From: Neurospora tetraspora
Lineage: Eukaryota; Ascomycota; Sordariomycetes; Sordariales; Sordariaceae
DNA: 64,000 bases
Assembly: GCF_033439725.1 (NCBI RefSeq)
Contig: NW_026944391.1
Span: forward strand, 1,302,001 to 1,366,000
Reading direction: 5' to 3'
Part shown: piece by piece, positions 22,425 through 33,790 of the stretch
Numbering within the stretch: position 1 is the first letter of the stretch
Layout of the letters: each line of letters begins with the position of its first letter
Position numbers and translations under genes: made by a program
The notes under the pieces: generated by a model
What the model saw: only the letters and a program-made list of their open reading frames with translations
Told to the model about the DNA's origin: nothing
The model's database searches: none

Positions 22425-24207
22425 TTAAGCAGACTTGCTCTCGTGGTGCTCGTGGATCTCGACCTCCTTCTCGACCTGGTGAATATCGATGTGGGCAACA
22501 TCGGCCTCGTCGCCATCGATGACCTGGGCGAGCTCCTCGAGAGTGGGGCCCTTGGTCTCGACGTACATGAAGAAGACGAAGACGAACTCGGCGGCGATCC
22601 AGCACTGTTTGTGATTGTGTTAGTATTTATTGCAGCAAAATACGGCTGTTGTTCGAGAAAACTTACGGTGTAAATGAGGTAAAGCTTCCAAGAGTGATCA
22701 GGACCAAAGTAGTCGAAGGCGACAGGGTTGGCGTAGGTGTTGAGGGTAAGCGCGCACTGGACCGACATGTTCATGATCATCAAGCCCTTGCCACGGAGTC
22801 TGTAGGGGAGGACCTCGATCGCGTAGCCGACGAGCAGACCGGACCAGGCGAGCGAGTAGAAGATGCCGAAGACCCAGATGAAGAAGATCATGGCCTTGTC
22901 GGCGCCCTTGGCGCGGTGCTCTCCGTAGAGACCGGCAGTCAAGGTCCAGAGGACGAAGGTGCTGCACATACCGGCGGTGGAAGCGAGGAAAGCAGGCCGA
23001 CGGCCGAGCTTGTCAACGAGCAGAGCCATAGAAGTAGAAACGATGAGGGCGAGACCGGTCTGGCCGGCCGAGAGACCGAGCTTGGCGGTGGAGTCGGTGA
23101 CGCCGGCGGTCTCGTACAGCTTGGAGGAGTAGTTGGAGATAATGGCGTTGCCGGACCACTGGGAGAAGAAGCCGAGCGACAGGAGAATGGCGAGGCGGTA
23201 ACGGTTGCCGCGGGTCTTGAAGAAGTCGAGGTAGCTGCTGTTCTTGGTCGACTCCATCTCGAGGCGGATGGTCTCCTTGATCTCGCGGAACTCAAACTGG
23301 ACGGTGGGGTGGTTGGCGTCGCCGTTGGCGTGGTACTTGGCGAGGATGTGGAGGGCCTCGTCGTGCTTGTCCTTGGCGATCAGAAAACGGGGAGACTCGG
23401 GAACCCACCAGATACCGAGGAGCTGGATGACGGAGGGGAAAGCCTGGAGCAGGGCGGGAATGCGCCACGACCAGTCGTTGTGGATGTAGTTGGTGCCGAA
23501 GGCCAACCAGGAGACAACGAGGGCACCGACGTTCCACAAGCAGTTGTAGATGGTGGTGAGACGAGCGCGGTGCTGAGGATGAGCGAGCTCAGTGAGAAGC
23601 ATGGGGGAGGCGATCTGGGCGAGGGAGTTGCCAAAGCCGAGCATGGTACGGCCACCCATAAAGGTATCGAGGTTCTTGGCGGTGGCCTGGAGAACGGCAC
23701 CGACGATCATGATAACGCAGCCAATGATGATGGGGAGCTTGCGGCCGAAGTTGTCGGTAAGGAGGGGGCTGTATAATGTATCGAGTCAGTTTCATGAAAG
23801 CCATCAAAGCTGCAATGTGTTGCGATCCCTGTGAACACTTACACGAAGGGGATGGAGCCAATGGAACCAATCTGGTAGAGAGCACCGAGAAGACCAAGCT
23901 TGGATCCTTGCGGGTCACCAAAGTACTTCTTCCACGTCTCGAAGTTCTGCACGGAGTTGAAGAACATGCTGCAGGAAAGATGAGTGTCAGCAAGTGAAAT
24001 GTGCTTCTTGAGAAAGCAAGGTATCAAATCCCCTTACCCATCGTAACCGGTGGTGGCCGAAGCAATGCAGAGAATGAAGGCGTAGAGGTAGAGCTTGCGA
24101 AGACCAGGGTCCTTCTTCCAGTTAACCCTCTCAAACTGAGGAGCATCCTCCTGTAGCTGATGGAGGTCGACGGCCTGAGCCACGGGCTTCTTGTCGAGAA
24201 TGCCCAT
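22425..24207 (-). CDS. MFS sugar transporter (hexose/lactose permease-like)
   Basis: Predicted plasma-membrane sugar:proton symporter with about 12 membrane segments. Minus-strand exons are 24207-24038, 23968-23843, 23768-22667 and 22604-22425 (525 aa). Introns are 69, 74 and 62 nt, all with GTAAG donors. Joining restores the family motifs: TTGYDGMFFNSVQNF across junction 1, IPFVPLLTDNFGRK across junction 2, and YLIYTCWIAAEFVFVFF across junction 3. Other sugar-porter signatures are GRTMLGFGNS, WVPESPRFLIAKDKHDEAL, DKLGRRP, VLPYRLRGKG and the terminal ETKGPTLEEL. Substrate cannot be predicted from sequence. The gene stands alone with several kb of noncoding DNA on both sides. Confidence 0.92.
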
Positions 24208-27200
24208 CTTGAATGTGCTGTGGTTGTCTTGTCTGGGTTGAGTGATACAGCAGTTCCGTTCCCCTGGGACAAGTGGAGGAGAGGCTGATGAGGAAAAAGA
24301 CAGACACACAAGGAAGCGTCACTTCGAGATGGGGGACGGAAGGGGGATTATATAACGAGTTGGTGGTAGCTTTGACATTTGACGTATTCGAGTGGTAAGC
24401 TGCCGTCGCCCCATACGGAGAGTGACCCAGACGGGCAGCCGGACCGGGAACGTCTTCCATGCATGCTGCTGAATACGTACCCAGGTCCTACCGTACCGAG
24501 GAGGATTAGCTTGGGGATTTTGGGAGTGTACATTGGCAGGTACTGTGTAGCCAGGGGCCGGGGGGTGGACAACCATCAGCCAGGGGGTGGGAAGGAAAAA
24601 GGAAGACCAGACCATTCAGGACCAGTCAGGACCAGTCAAACAGCTGCACCAAAGCTTAACCAATCCGACCATCTTGGCCGACCGCCGCCTCCACGAGCCT
24701 CCACTTCCGGTGTTGGTGTGGTCTCTCTGGAGGTCTGTGATGCAGCCCCCTGGAATCTGGGTCGGTACCATCTGATGGAAGTGAGATGCATGATCATCAC
24801 GATTCCATTTCCTTTGTCGGTTTTTCCGGGGGGAGCGCCAAGGGACTTGGACTTAGCACAAAGGCTAGGCTAGTCCATCCCCATGTTTGAGTTGAGTGGT
24901 CCATGGAAGCATTCATCGAAGGTTGTTGTCGTCGACCCGGATCACCGCCTGCACAATCTAGGGTTTTGGGTTTCCGGCAGCCTGCCATTCCAAGCCGAAG
25001 CCATCCCAAGCACCAGCAGCCAGGGGTGTTCAGGGAGAGAGAGTGAGGTTGAGAAAGTCTCTTCCAGTCTCACATGCCGTATGTATCTCCGTGTGGGGAA
25101 CATGGTGGATGTAACCTCTCCAACCTTCCCCAACTTTTTTGGCCTGGCTTACTCCACCTCCGGAACCGTCACCCCATTGTGCCCCCAGTGTGCCCCATTC
25201 TGGCCCAGTGTCTTTCCACCTCGTTTTCCGTTGCCGAGCACAAGTTCCTCGCAACTTTGGAGCAGACGTTGAACGGGAGTTGGCTGGGCGGCTGGCTCTT
25301 CTTCTCCAGAGTCTCCAGAGTCTCCAGAATTCCCTCTCCACAAACCACGAGGAGCTAGAGCCAAAAGGAGACGACATGCCCATCTGGGGTTCATGGATGA
25401 CCCGTCCTGGCATTGGCGGTTCTGGCGTTCTGCGAATTTGACTGCTGTCGTGCCCGTCGTGCCTGTGTACCGAAACTCGACCACACATTCGAGACAGTGC
25501 AACTCGACGGCACAGGTATAAGCGAGTCCAACAAAATCCAATGGGTGTTGTTCTGGGACAGCCAACCAGACAACAGCGGCATAGGCGGACCGAATCTGTG
25601 ATGGCACATCAGCCAGCTTTTGCCAAGCGGACGCACCAGATGTGTGTTCGTGTGTTCGGGTGTCTGTGGCGTTTATCGAGGCGTTCATTTCTCTTTCGTG
25701 TGGGACAACCGGAGATCTGTGAATCTGGATCTCGAAGGGCCAGCCTCGTCCGGTCCAGCGTGCCAATGGTCCAATTGATCATCAGATGGGATCACCGGGG
25801 ATGTTGGTTAAAGATGGCGGCAACGGCGAAGATACTGTACTGTACGGAGGTGACCATGATCCGGATGTCTCGATTCTCGGCAAGAGAGCCGCATCGATGC
25901 ACGCCCAGCTCTTCGTGACTTTTTGGTGAATTCTGAACAACGCCACCGCATTGGGAAATCGGGTTCAGAAGGGAGGTCAACCGGCATGTGAGCAGGCGAG
26001 CCTGACAGGTAGGCAGGAAGGATTCTCCGCAAACCCGGGACGAAGGAGCGCCACAGGACGCCAGTGAGAGATAGCTACCGGTAGGCTACCGAACACTGTT
26101 GTCGAGAGTCGAGACAGTGTCAACTGTCAACTGTCAAGCGATCCATCTCCATCCCCAGCTCCCCAGATTTTCTTTCCCCAGCTTCAGCTTCCCCAGCTCC
26201 CTACCCCAGGCTGCCAGCAGTACCCCAGGAAATCGGATGAGACGAGGACAGTTGTACGCGATGTACCTCCGTGGGATTCGCCAGTGGGGTTGTCGAAGGG
26301 AGGGTGGGAGCAAGGGCAGATTACCCGTCTTGGCGTGCATTTAGCCTGAAGTGCCCCTTGGCCGTCGATGTTTTTGCCATTTGGAGATGAAGGATGTTGG
26401 TCTTGGCTTTTTCGTCTGAAGCCCGGTCGCGGCGTTGTTCAATGTTCTGTTCGCAGAGTCGGGACGAGGGCCGAGTTTTTTTTTTTGGGTATTTTTCTGA
26501 CAACGAAATTTGACGATCCTGGAGTCTGGACTCTGCGAGTTGTTTAAACGCATGGTTGCCATGTGGGTTGTTTATTTGGTGATGATTGACGTGGAGTTTC
26601 CGTAGAAACTGGAACTGTTTAGGTCGAGGGAACAACACCCATAGGATCACAGGGAACAATGTGTGGATAAAACACGCAGAACACGCGGATATCCACTGTA
26701 CCTCCGCATCCTCCACCGGCAGTGTGGACGTCAGTGGATTTATGGCGGTGGATGATGGCATCATGGTCCCACACTCTAGCGGTGTCCAACTCCACTGTAG
26801 ACGCCGGCTCTCGAAAAGGAGGCGGGGAATTTGACATATCTTATCAATCGCTAACAACCCAACTCAGAAACAAGGCCAAAGTTCGTTAGCACATGATCTG
26901 TCTTTTTCTCAAATCCCTCCAAGAAATGGTTGGTCACGCTCAAAGTCAAAATGCACTCCCTCGGAATCAAGGATTGAACCAGACCTCCCCCAAAATTAAG
27001 AGCTTGATCAATAGACTTCTTCACCTCAGGAGGCGATGATTTGGACCTGGACATTGAAGGTCGTTGTTTGACAATGAGCGACTGCATTCAATTGGAGTCG
27101 GTCTGCTCTTGCGCTGTTCAGGCTGGAGCATCGCAAAATTGAGGTTGCGCCCGGGAACATGATGCTCCGGCTGCCCTGAAGACTGAGCTGCAGGCACTGA

Positions 27201-27928
27201 GGGTTGGGACTTCCAGTGCACCTGTTCTGGCGCACGGCACCTGGCACCTGCGGCTGTGTGGCCTTTTTTGTACAGCGGAAAAAAGCTGGGAGGCCTTGCC
27301 CAAAGCGGTTAAGTAGTCTAGATATAGGGCAGAGGGGTAGTCTGTCTATAGCCCGCCTCCTCGAAAAGAAACAGGAATACATAAACAGGGTAAAAAGCAC
27401 AGCAAAGAACGAGTAAACAAACATGAAAGAGCTCGGCTAACAAGCGAGACCAACAGATGGACACAAAGAATCAATCATCACCTCATTTGTTGGAGGTCAT
27501 GTTGTCAGACATCGAAACACTGGAAGCGAGTTTGGGAGGCCACACTGGAGATAATTGCCAGACGAATGAGAGTCTTCATGTTGACCCAAAGACACGGACA
27601 AGTTAAACGACATATGCATAGGGGAATTAAGGATGTCCATTCCGCTAGAGTCCCGTTCATTCCATCTCCGCTCAAGGCCCTTTTCGACCCCAAAAACTAT
27701 CAACTGTCCCTGTCTGCAAAGAGGATGAGGCGATATTGACCAAGACTCAAGACAGCATTTGACACAGTAAAAAAAGGTACTTTTGGACTTTGAGACTCTC
27801 CCCTCAAAATGAAACCCCAATCGGATCAGACCTTGGGGAAAGGCGGGGAATTGAGGCGAATCATAGGGAACTTCCCCAGGGGAAGAGAGTCTGGAGAGAG
27901 AAAAAGTTGGAGACGGGGAACCTGGGGG
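24208..27928. other. Gene-free region upstream of the sugar transporter
   Basis: About 3.7 kb between the transporter start and the LTR element. Open frames here are short or compositionally biased, and none has a recognisable domain or plausible splice pattern. The part next to 24207 should contain the transporter promoter. Confidence 0.5.
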
Positions 27929-27933
27929 AGAAC
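27929..27933. repeat. Target-site duplication, left copy (AGAAC)
   Basis: AGAAC directly precedes the left LTR, which begins TGTCAG. The same five bases follow the right LTR at 33298-33302, as expected for LTR element integration. Confidence 0.85.
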
Positions 27934-28098
27934 TGTCAGATTTACTGGTGATTGATTGATTCTGTGTGTTCTGACTCGAGCGCTCTAGTATAGAGAGTTC
28001 TAGGGGTAACCCATATTTACTAAGACCTATTAAATTAGGTGGCTGGGACTCTAGCATTTAGCCTACATCTAGCCAGAATACTACCCAAAAATTTAATA
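27934..28098 (-). repeat. LTR, left copy (3' LTR of the minus-strand element)
   Basis: 165 bp, aligning without gaps to 33133-33297. By eye there are about 30 differences, almost all C/T or G/A with one A/T transversion. This copy keeps C and G in its outer part and has A/T in most variable positions of its inner part. Confidence 0.92.
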
Positions 28099-31000
28099 TA
28101 TCCTCTTACTTGCAGATTTCTTTTTCCTTTTTGAAGTTAAAAGTGAAGCTATTTATATATTGCTTTCATCGTTTCATATCTCCAAACCCAATATTTCATC
28201 CAAATTATTAAAATCTACCTCTCCCAATACTAAATTATCTCTTCCTTTACTATCTTTCCGTAGTAGTACTTTAATTATCCCTACTAATTCCTTAATTTTA
28301 TTATACTCTGGAATACCTAGTGCTTTTATTAATTTATTTATTAATATTAACTTTATTTTCAAATACTCGATATTAAAAATCTTTTTTCGAGAATCTCTCC
28401 TTTTAATTAATATTTATATATATTTATATATTTTATCTCTATATTGAAGGTAAGTATTTTTTCTATAAGTGCCCTAATAGTTTATTAATTGTTATAATGT
28501 AGAGTGGGAATAGAATCCTCTAGTAAGTTTACCCCTAATACTGATATTAGTCGGTTTATAAAAAGGGTCTCTTTAGCTGCCTTCTTAATTACGTATAATT
28601 CTACTTCTATTATTAATATAGTAACCGTAGTCTATTTAATTATTCCCTAATAAATTAAATTATTATATAATTTAATTGTAAATCCTTAGGAGCTCTTATA
28701 ATTACTCTTATTATTCATAAACGAAATATTAGAAGCAATTTTAAATTTATTATTCGTACTAAAGTAGAGTACTTATACTTTTATTATTTTTAAATACTAT
28801 ATAACCTTCTCGCTCGCCGCTAAATAAATAAGGTTAGGATTATAGTTATATTTAATTAGTCTACTTAACGAAGATATAATATTTAATAGAATATTAATTA
28901 CTACGTATAGCAAAGAGCCTATATTAATTTAGTACGCTCGTATCTCTACGAAGCTGGTAATACTTTCAAAGAGTACCAATTCCTTATAACCTATAAATAC
29001 TAAAATTAGTCGATAGTTAGATTTAAATAGTTTAATAATTTTATTAATATATATCTCTTAAAATAACCAAATATTTTCTTAATTTCGATTATATATAATT
29101 TCAATACCTAAAAACCATTAGAATTCATCTCCTCCTATTAAATAATACTATAATTATAACTCTATCGTATATTTCTTAACCTCGTCTATCTTACTTTTAT
29201 CGAATATAAAAACGATATTATCGATATAATATAATATAAAAATACCGTTTTTCTTTATAATATACGGGTTTTTAAAGATTATTTTAAATCTTATCGATTT
29301 AAATACTCTACTTAATTCTCGTTACTATAATAAAGGAGCTCGTCGGAGACTATATAAAGCCTTAATAAATTTAAGAACTTTCTTAGGTACTTAATACCCT
29401 AATAGTATACGTATATAAATTTCCTTATCAAAGTAAATATTTATAAAAATATTAATTACATTATCTTAAATAAATTTAAAGTTAAAATGAGTAACAAAAG
29501 TAATAATAGTACGAAATAATCGACCTACGAAAGTAGACGCGTATGTATTAATTCTTATAGTTTTCTACTAATTATTTCTTATAACGAACCTCGCTTTTAC
29601 TTTATTAAATATCCTATTCTTATTAAATTTATAAATATAAACCTATATAACCGAAAATTTATTTATATGTTAAATAGTGGATATCCTAATCCACTTTAAT
29701 CTACGTCTTTATACCTTTATAATTCTTAAAGTAAACTTCCTCTATTTCTTTAAATTATTAATTAAGTACATAATTATTTAGATTGTAGTATTCTTTAAGT
29801 ATTAAAGGAAAATCACGTTAATATACCCTATTAAAACGACTATATTTTATAATTAACTATTTAATTTCCACCTTAATAATTATTTTCTCGTTTATTTTAA
29901 TTACTAATTAAGCTAATCTATTAATATTAAAGGTATCTTCTTATAATTTTTAATAATGAACGTACTAATTGATAATTTAGTTGATAGAATAATTAGTATA
30001 GAGTATAATTAGTAGAATAAATAGAAGTGACGGGTATAAACCTATAATATATTTAATAAATATTTTATTGTTAATAAATTATTAAATTTAATACTTCTTA
30101 TAATTAATTACTCTTATTTTAAGAGACTTCTTAATTCCCTTAATAATCCTTCTAATTTTGATCGAAAAGATGTAATAAAAAAAGTTTAATATTACCGTTA
30201 TTAACGTCGTTTAATAGCGTATGGCCTTTAATATAAGATAGTTTAAATACCCCCAAAAGTTGATTAATAAATTCGTTTAATTTATTAAATAAATTAACGA
30301 ATTCTTTGCTAATAATTTTAAAGTTATTTTCAAGCTTTTTAACATTTAAGTAGTAGGTAATATCTTCGTCGAATATTATATGCCTAATTTAAACAATCTG
30401 ATTTATATAGAGATTCTATATATAATAGATTAAGGTCGCTAAGTAACTAATGAAATAATTAATCTATACTTTTAGGTTATATTTTTAAAAATTTTACTCC
30501 TTTCTCTAAATAGCGCTTATTATAGTAAATACCTTATACCTATAAATTTATAAGTAATTTAAATCTAATCTACGTAATTCTTATTAATTATATTAACTTA
30601 TAATATAAATATAAAATCGTTCGAAGGGGGATTTCCAATTATATAAATAACGAGGGGAATAATTAATGAAATAAATAGCCGCGTAAATAATCTCTAACTA
30701 TAAATCTTCTAGTATTTTCGAACTTAATAATATCGTATAATATCTCTCTTTAATTATACCCCCTAAACGTTCTACCCCTCTATTCTATATTTAGATATTA
30801 GGAATAAAAGGTTTAAGAACCGTATTATAATAGGCAAATTTACCTTTAATTTCATTATTTATAAATCTATTATTATATTCGATAGTATTAATATTAAAGT
30901 ATCTAAATATAGCCAGCTAAAATATTAACTATCGTAATAACTTCTCGGTTCAATAAATAATAATCCTAAATTAATCTTAACTATCGATAAGTAATTAGAA

Positions 31001-33132
31001 GGAAGTAACGTAATCCTCTAAGTTCTAATTTAAAATCAAAGAAATCGATAGGGAATTTTTCCCCTAAGCTATAACCTCGATCTCTCAAAACGCAGCTAAT
31101 TTATTATTTTATCTTTACTATACTATATATATTGTATTTAATTAAAAGTACACTATATAATCGTACTCTATTAATATTCTATAAATAAATAAATTCTTAG
31201 GGACCTAAGTAACTGAACTATTAATAATATATTTTCATTAATTATTTCGAAAGTTATTACGTATATAAATTAATTCAATAACGGCGCGCTACAAATAAGG
31301 CTCTAATAAATAAAGGGAAAATAATTTTAATAACCGTTTAATTATAAACAATATTGAAATAATAAAAAAATAAACCGTTAACCTTTTTTAAATAATTATT
31401 TAATAATTAATAATCCTAATAGAAACCCTACTTTTGCAATTAAAAATAGGAGACGAAGTTGATAGTAAAATTAGGGTAGAAGGCAACCTCCTTCAACTAT
31501 AATTTTAAAGGTCTATTTTTACCCTTAATAACGATATTAACTTCCCTAAACCTTTTAATTTCTATTTAAATATTACTAACCTACAAAGAATTATCCAGAT
31601 TAAAATAATAAAAATAAAAGAAATAAATAATTATATTAAATATATAACGCGAACTACTTAAATTAAATATTATTAAATTCTTAAAGGGGTAAATTTCCTC
31701 TCTAATTTCAAGTACCCTACTAATTTAGAAAGTTACTTTATAAACCTAATTTGATAATTACACTAATTCTTCCTTCTCGATTTTCTCTTCCTTCTTAAAG
31801 AATTTAATTACTTCCTTAATAAATTTTAAATTTCTCAAGAGATTAACTTTAATAACGTATTTAACAAACGGGTATAATTTAAAATCTAAAGGCTTTATAT
31901 TTAAATTAATATATTAATAATCTTTAAAAAAAGTAATAAGCTTTTTTATATACTTTATATACTATACTATTACTCCTCTTATGTAATTAAATTTCGGATT
32001 TATCTGACGGGAACTTTCTTTTCTCTACACCCTTAAATCTTTTATTTTTATTATTATAACGAACGTTCTTATTTCTAATATAGTTATAACTATTATTATT
32101 ATATTTCTAATTATCGTATTCGATATTAAATTCGCTAGCGTTAAAATTACTACGATAAATTCCTTTTCTTTCTCCGACAACGACCCTATAACGAACGCTA
32201 TTAATACTATACTATTTAAAATTCTTATAGATTTCTATATATTTAAAAATATTAATAACTATTTTTTATTAAATTTCTAAGCGCTATTATACTACTTAGG
32301 GCGGATAATCCTAATTATATTAATAAAATTAAAGTATTATAAATTTGCAACGAAGATTTTACTGATTCCCTTATTTTACCCGTTACTTATAGTAATAAAT
32401 TAGGTTTATAACCGATTAAATTCATTTTTAAATTCCTTCGTAAGAATAATAATAATTTTATAATATATTTTCCTTACCTTAATTTAATTATTAACCGCCT
32501 TATAGTTCATTATTTATTTAAGATTTTGATACTATTTATCGGTATCCTATTCCTCCCTTATAATTTTATCCTATAGTTTGTAATTAATTAATAATTTTAT
32601 TCAAGTACGTACAACTTTATTGCTAATTACGAATTCTTTCCAATCTTTCTTATTATTGGGATAGAGGCTAAGTTCTAATTTATAGAGCTATTTATTTATA
32701 AGGTCGTCCTCGGTAATGAAGGTATTAATTACAATCTCGTTTCGGTCGTAGTATTTAATAGGTTCTTTATAATTAGTTCTGTTTTTATAGATAATAAATT
32801 AAGTATTAATACCGCTGTTAAAATGTACGAACTCCGCTTTTATATTACTAATATAGGTCTTTACTTCCTTAATTAAGGAGTAGTGATTAGGATGAGGCTA
32901 TTTTAGTATAGAAGGTTTCTTAGTCTTTTTTTAGAGTTAATTTTTAAGGGTATTAAGGATATATTTCGATTAGAGTATAGGTTCCTATCGCAACTAATTG
33001 TCGCCGTTTTTAAAGTAAATAACGTTTTCTTTCGTTTCGGTAGGCTTTGAGAGGGATATTGTAATCTAGTTATTATTTACTATTTAAACATGTTAATCGT
33101 TGTATTAATAAGTTGTATATTAAATTATTAAT

Positions 33133-33297
33133 TATTAGATTTATTAGTAACTGATTGATTTTGTGTGTTCTGATTCGAGCGTTCTGGTATGGGGGGTTCT
33201 GGGGGTAACCTATATTTGCTAAGACCTGTTAAATCAGGTGGCTAGGACTCTGGCATCTAGCCTACATCTGGCTAGAATGCCACCCTAGAATCTGACA
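33133..33297 (-). repeat. LTR, right copy (5' LTR of the minus-strand element)
   Basis: 165 bp, ending TCTGACA, the inverse complement of the TGTCAGA beginning of the left copy. The variable positions next to the interior are A/T here, while the outer part keeps C and G. Confidence 0.92.
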
Positions 33298-33302
33298 AGA
33301 AC
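33298..33302. repeat. Target-site duplication, right copy (AGAAC)
   Basis: Matches 27929-27933 exactly and abuts the right LTR end. Confidence 0.85.
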
Positions 33303-33790
33303 ATCGGGGGAGATGGACAGCCATTGGAGAGAGTCGGCATTTCGGGAAGGATGCCGAAAGACAACAAAAGGAAGAGGGAGGGCGCACAGGCCACCCGCTT
33401 GTTTTGCCGTGTCACATGGTCTCGGATGTGGCCCGGTTTCGTGTAATTGGGGTGGATATTCTGGGGTCAGAGAAACATGTGCTGAATCATGGAGTCTTGG
33501 ATTGTTTACTTTGATGACGTTGGCAATGTGGACTGGAGATGTTGGAAGAGAAGAAAGTGAATCGTGTCGTTGATGGACAACTTTCATCTTTTCTGTCAGT
33601 TGTCTCAGGGTTGGGGTTCAACATGTCACTGCCCAAATCATGTGAAGACGCTGCAGCCACTGTAATGGAGCCCCACTCTCTGCCGCGTCCACTGCGACGA
33701 CAGCGCGTCGTTGATGACCGCGTCTGATATTGATTGACTGCCACCACCAAGACATGGACTTGGGGTGACATCCAACCACCAATCCACAAA
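33303..33790. promoter_or_regulatory. Upstream region of MSH3
   Basis: 488 bp between the retroelement and the MSH3 start codon, with normal base composition. RIP has therefore not visibly spread into the promoter. No specific site was recognised. Confidence 0.45.

Larger units (their letters stand above)
27934..33297 (-). mobile_element. RIP-degraded Ty1/Copia-type LTR retrotransposon
   Basis: A 5364-bp element bounded by 165-bp direct LTRs and AGAAC duplications. The interior is extremely A+T-rich and full of stops. On the minus strand, 29363-29328 reads KALYSLRRAPLL, matching the Copia reverse-transcriptase signature KALYGLRQAP. Around 29231-29211 the reading YYIDNIV corresponds to the catalytic YVDD motif with G-to-A changes. 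A purine-rich stretch on the minus strand next to the left LTR fits a polypurine tract, so the element's 5' end is at 33297. RT lies near the 3' end, as expected for the Copia order. No functional protein can be encoded. Confidence 0.93.

Noticed and set aside
25149-25766. 205-codon minus-strand frame in the gene-poor region
   Set aside because: Overlaps other frames of similar length, has no motif and no plausible splice context.
27497-28057. 186-codon minus-strand frame running into the left LTR
   Set aside because: Its first part is LTR sequence. The frame is a by-product of the insertion.
28160-28447. 95-codon frame inside the A+T-rich element
   Set aside because: Low-complexity Ile/Leu/Ser/Asn product from RIP-mutated DNA; no catalytic motif.
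33734-33790. N-terminal extension of Msh3 upstream of 33791
   Set aside because: The extension contains no ATG. The first ATG at 33791 places the PIP box at the usual distance from the N-terminus.
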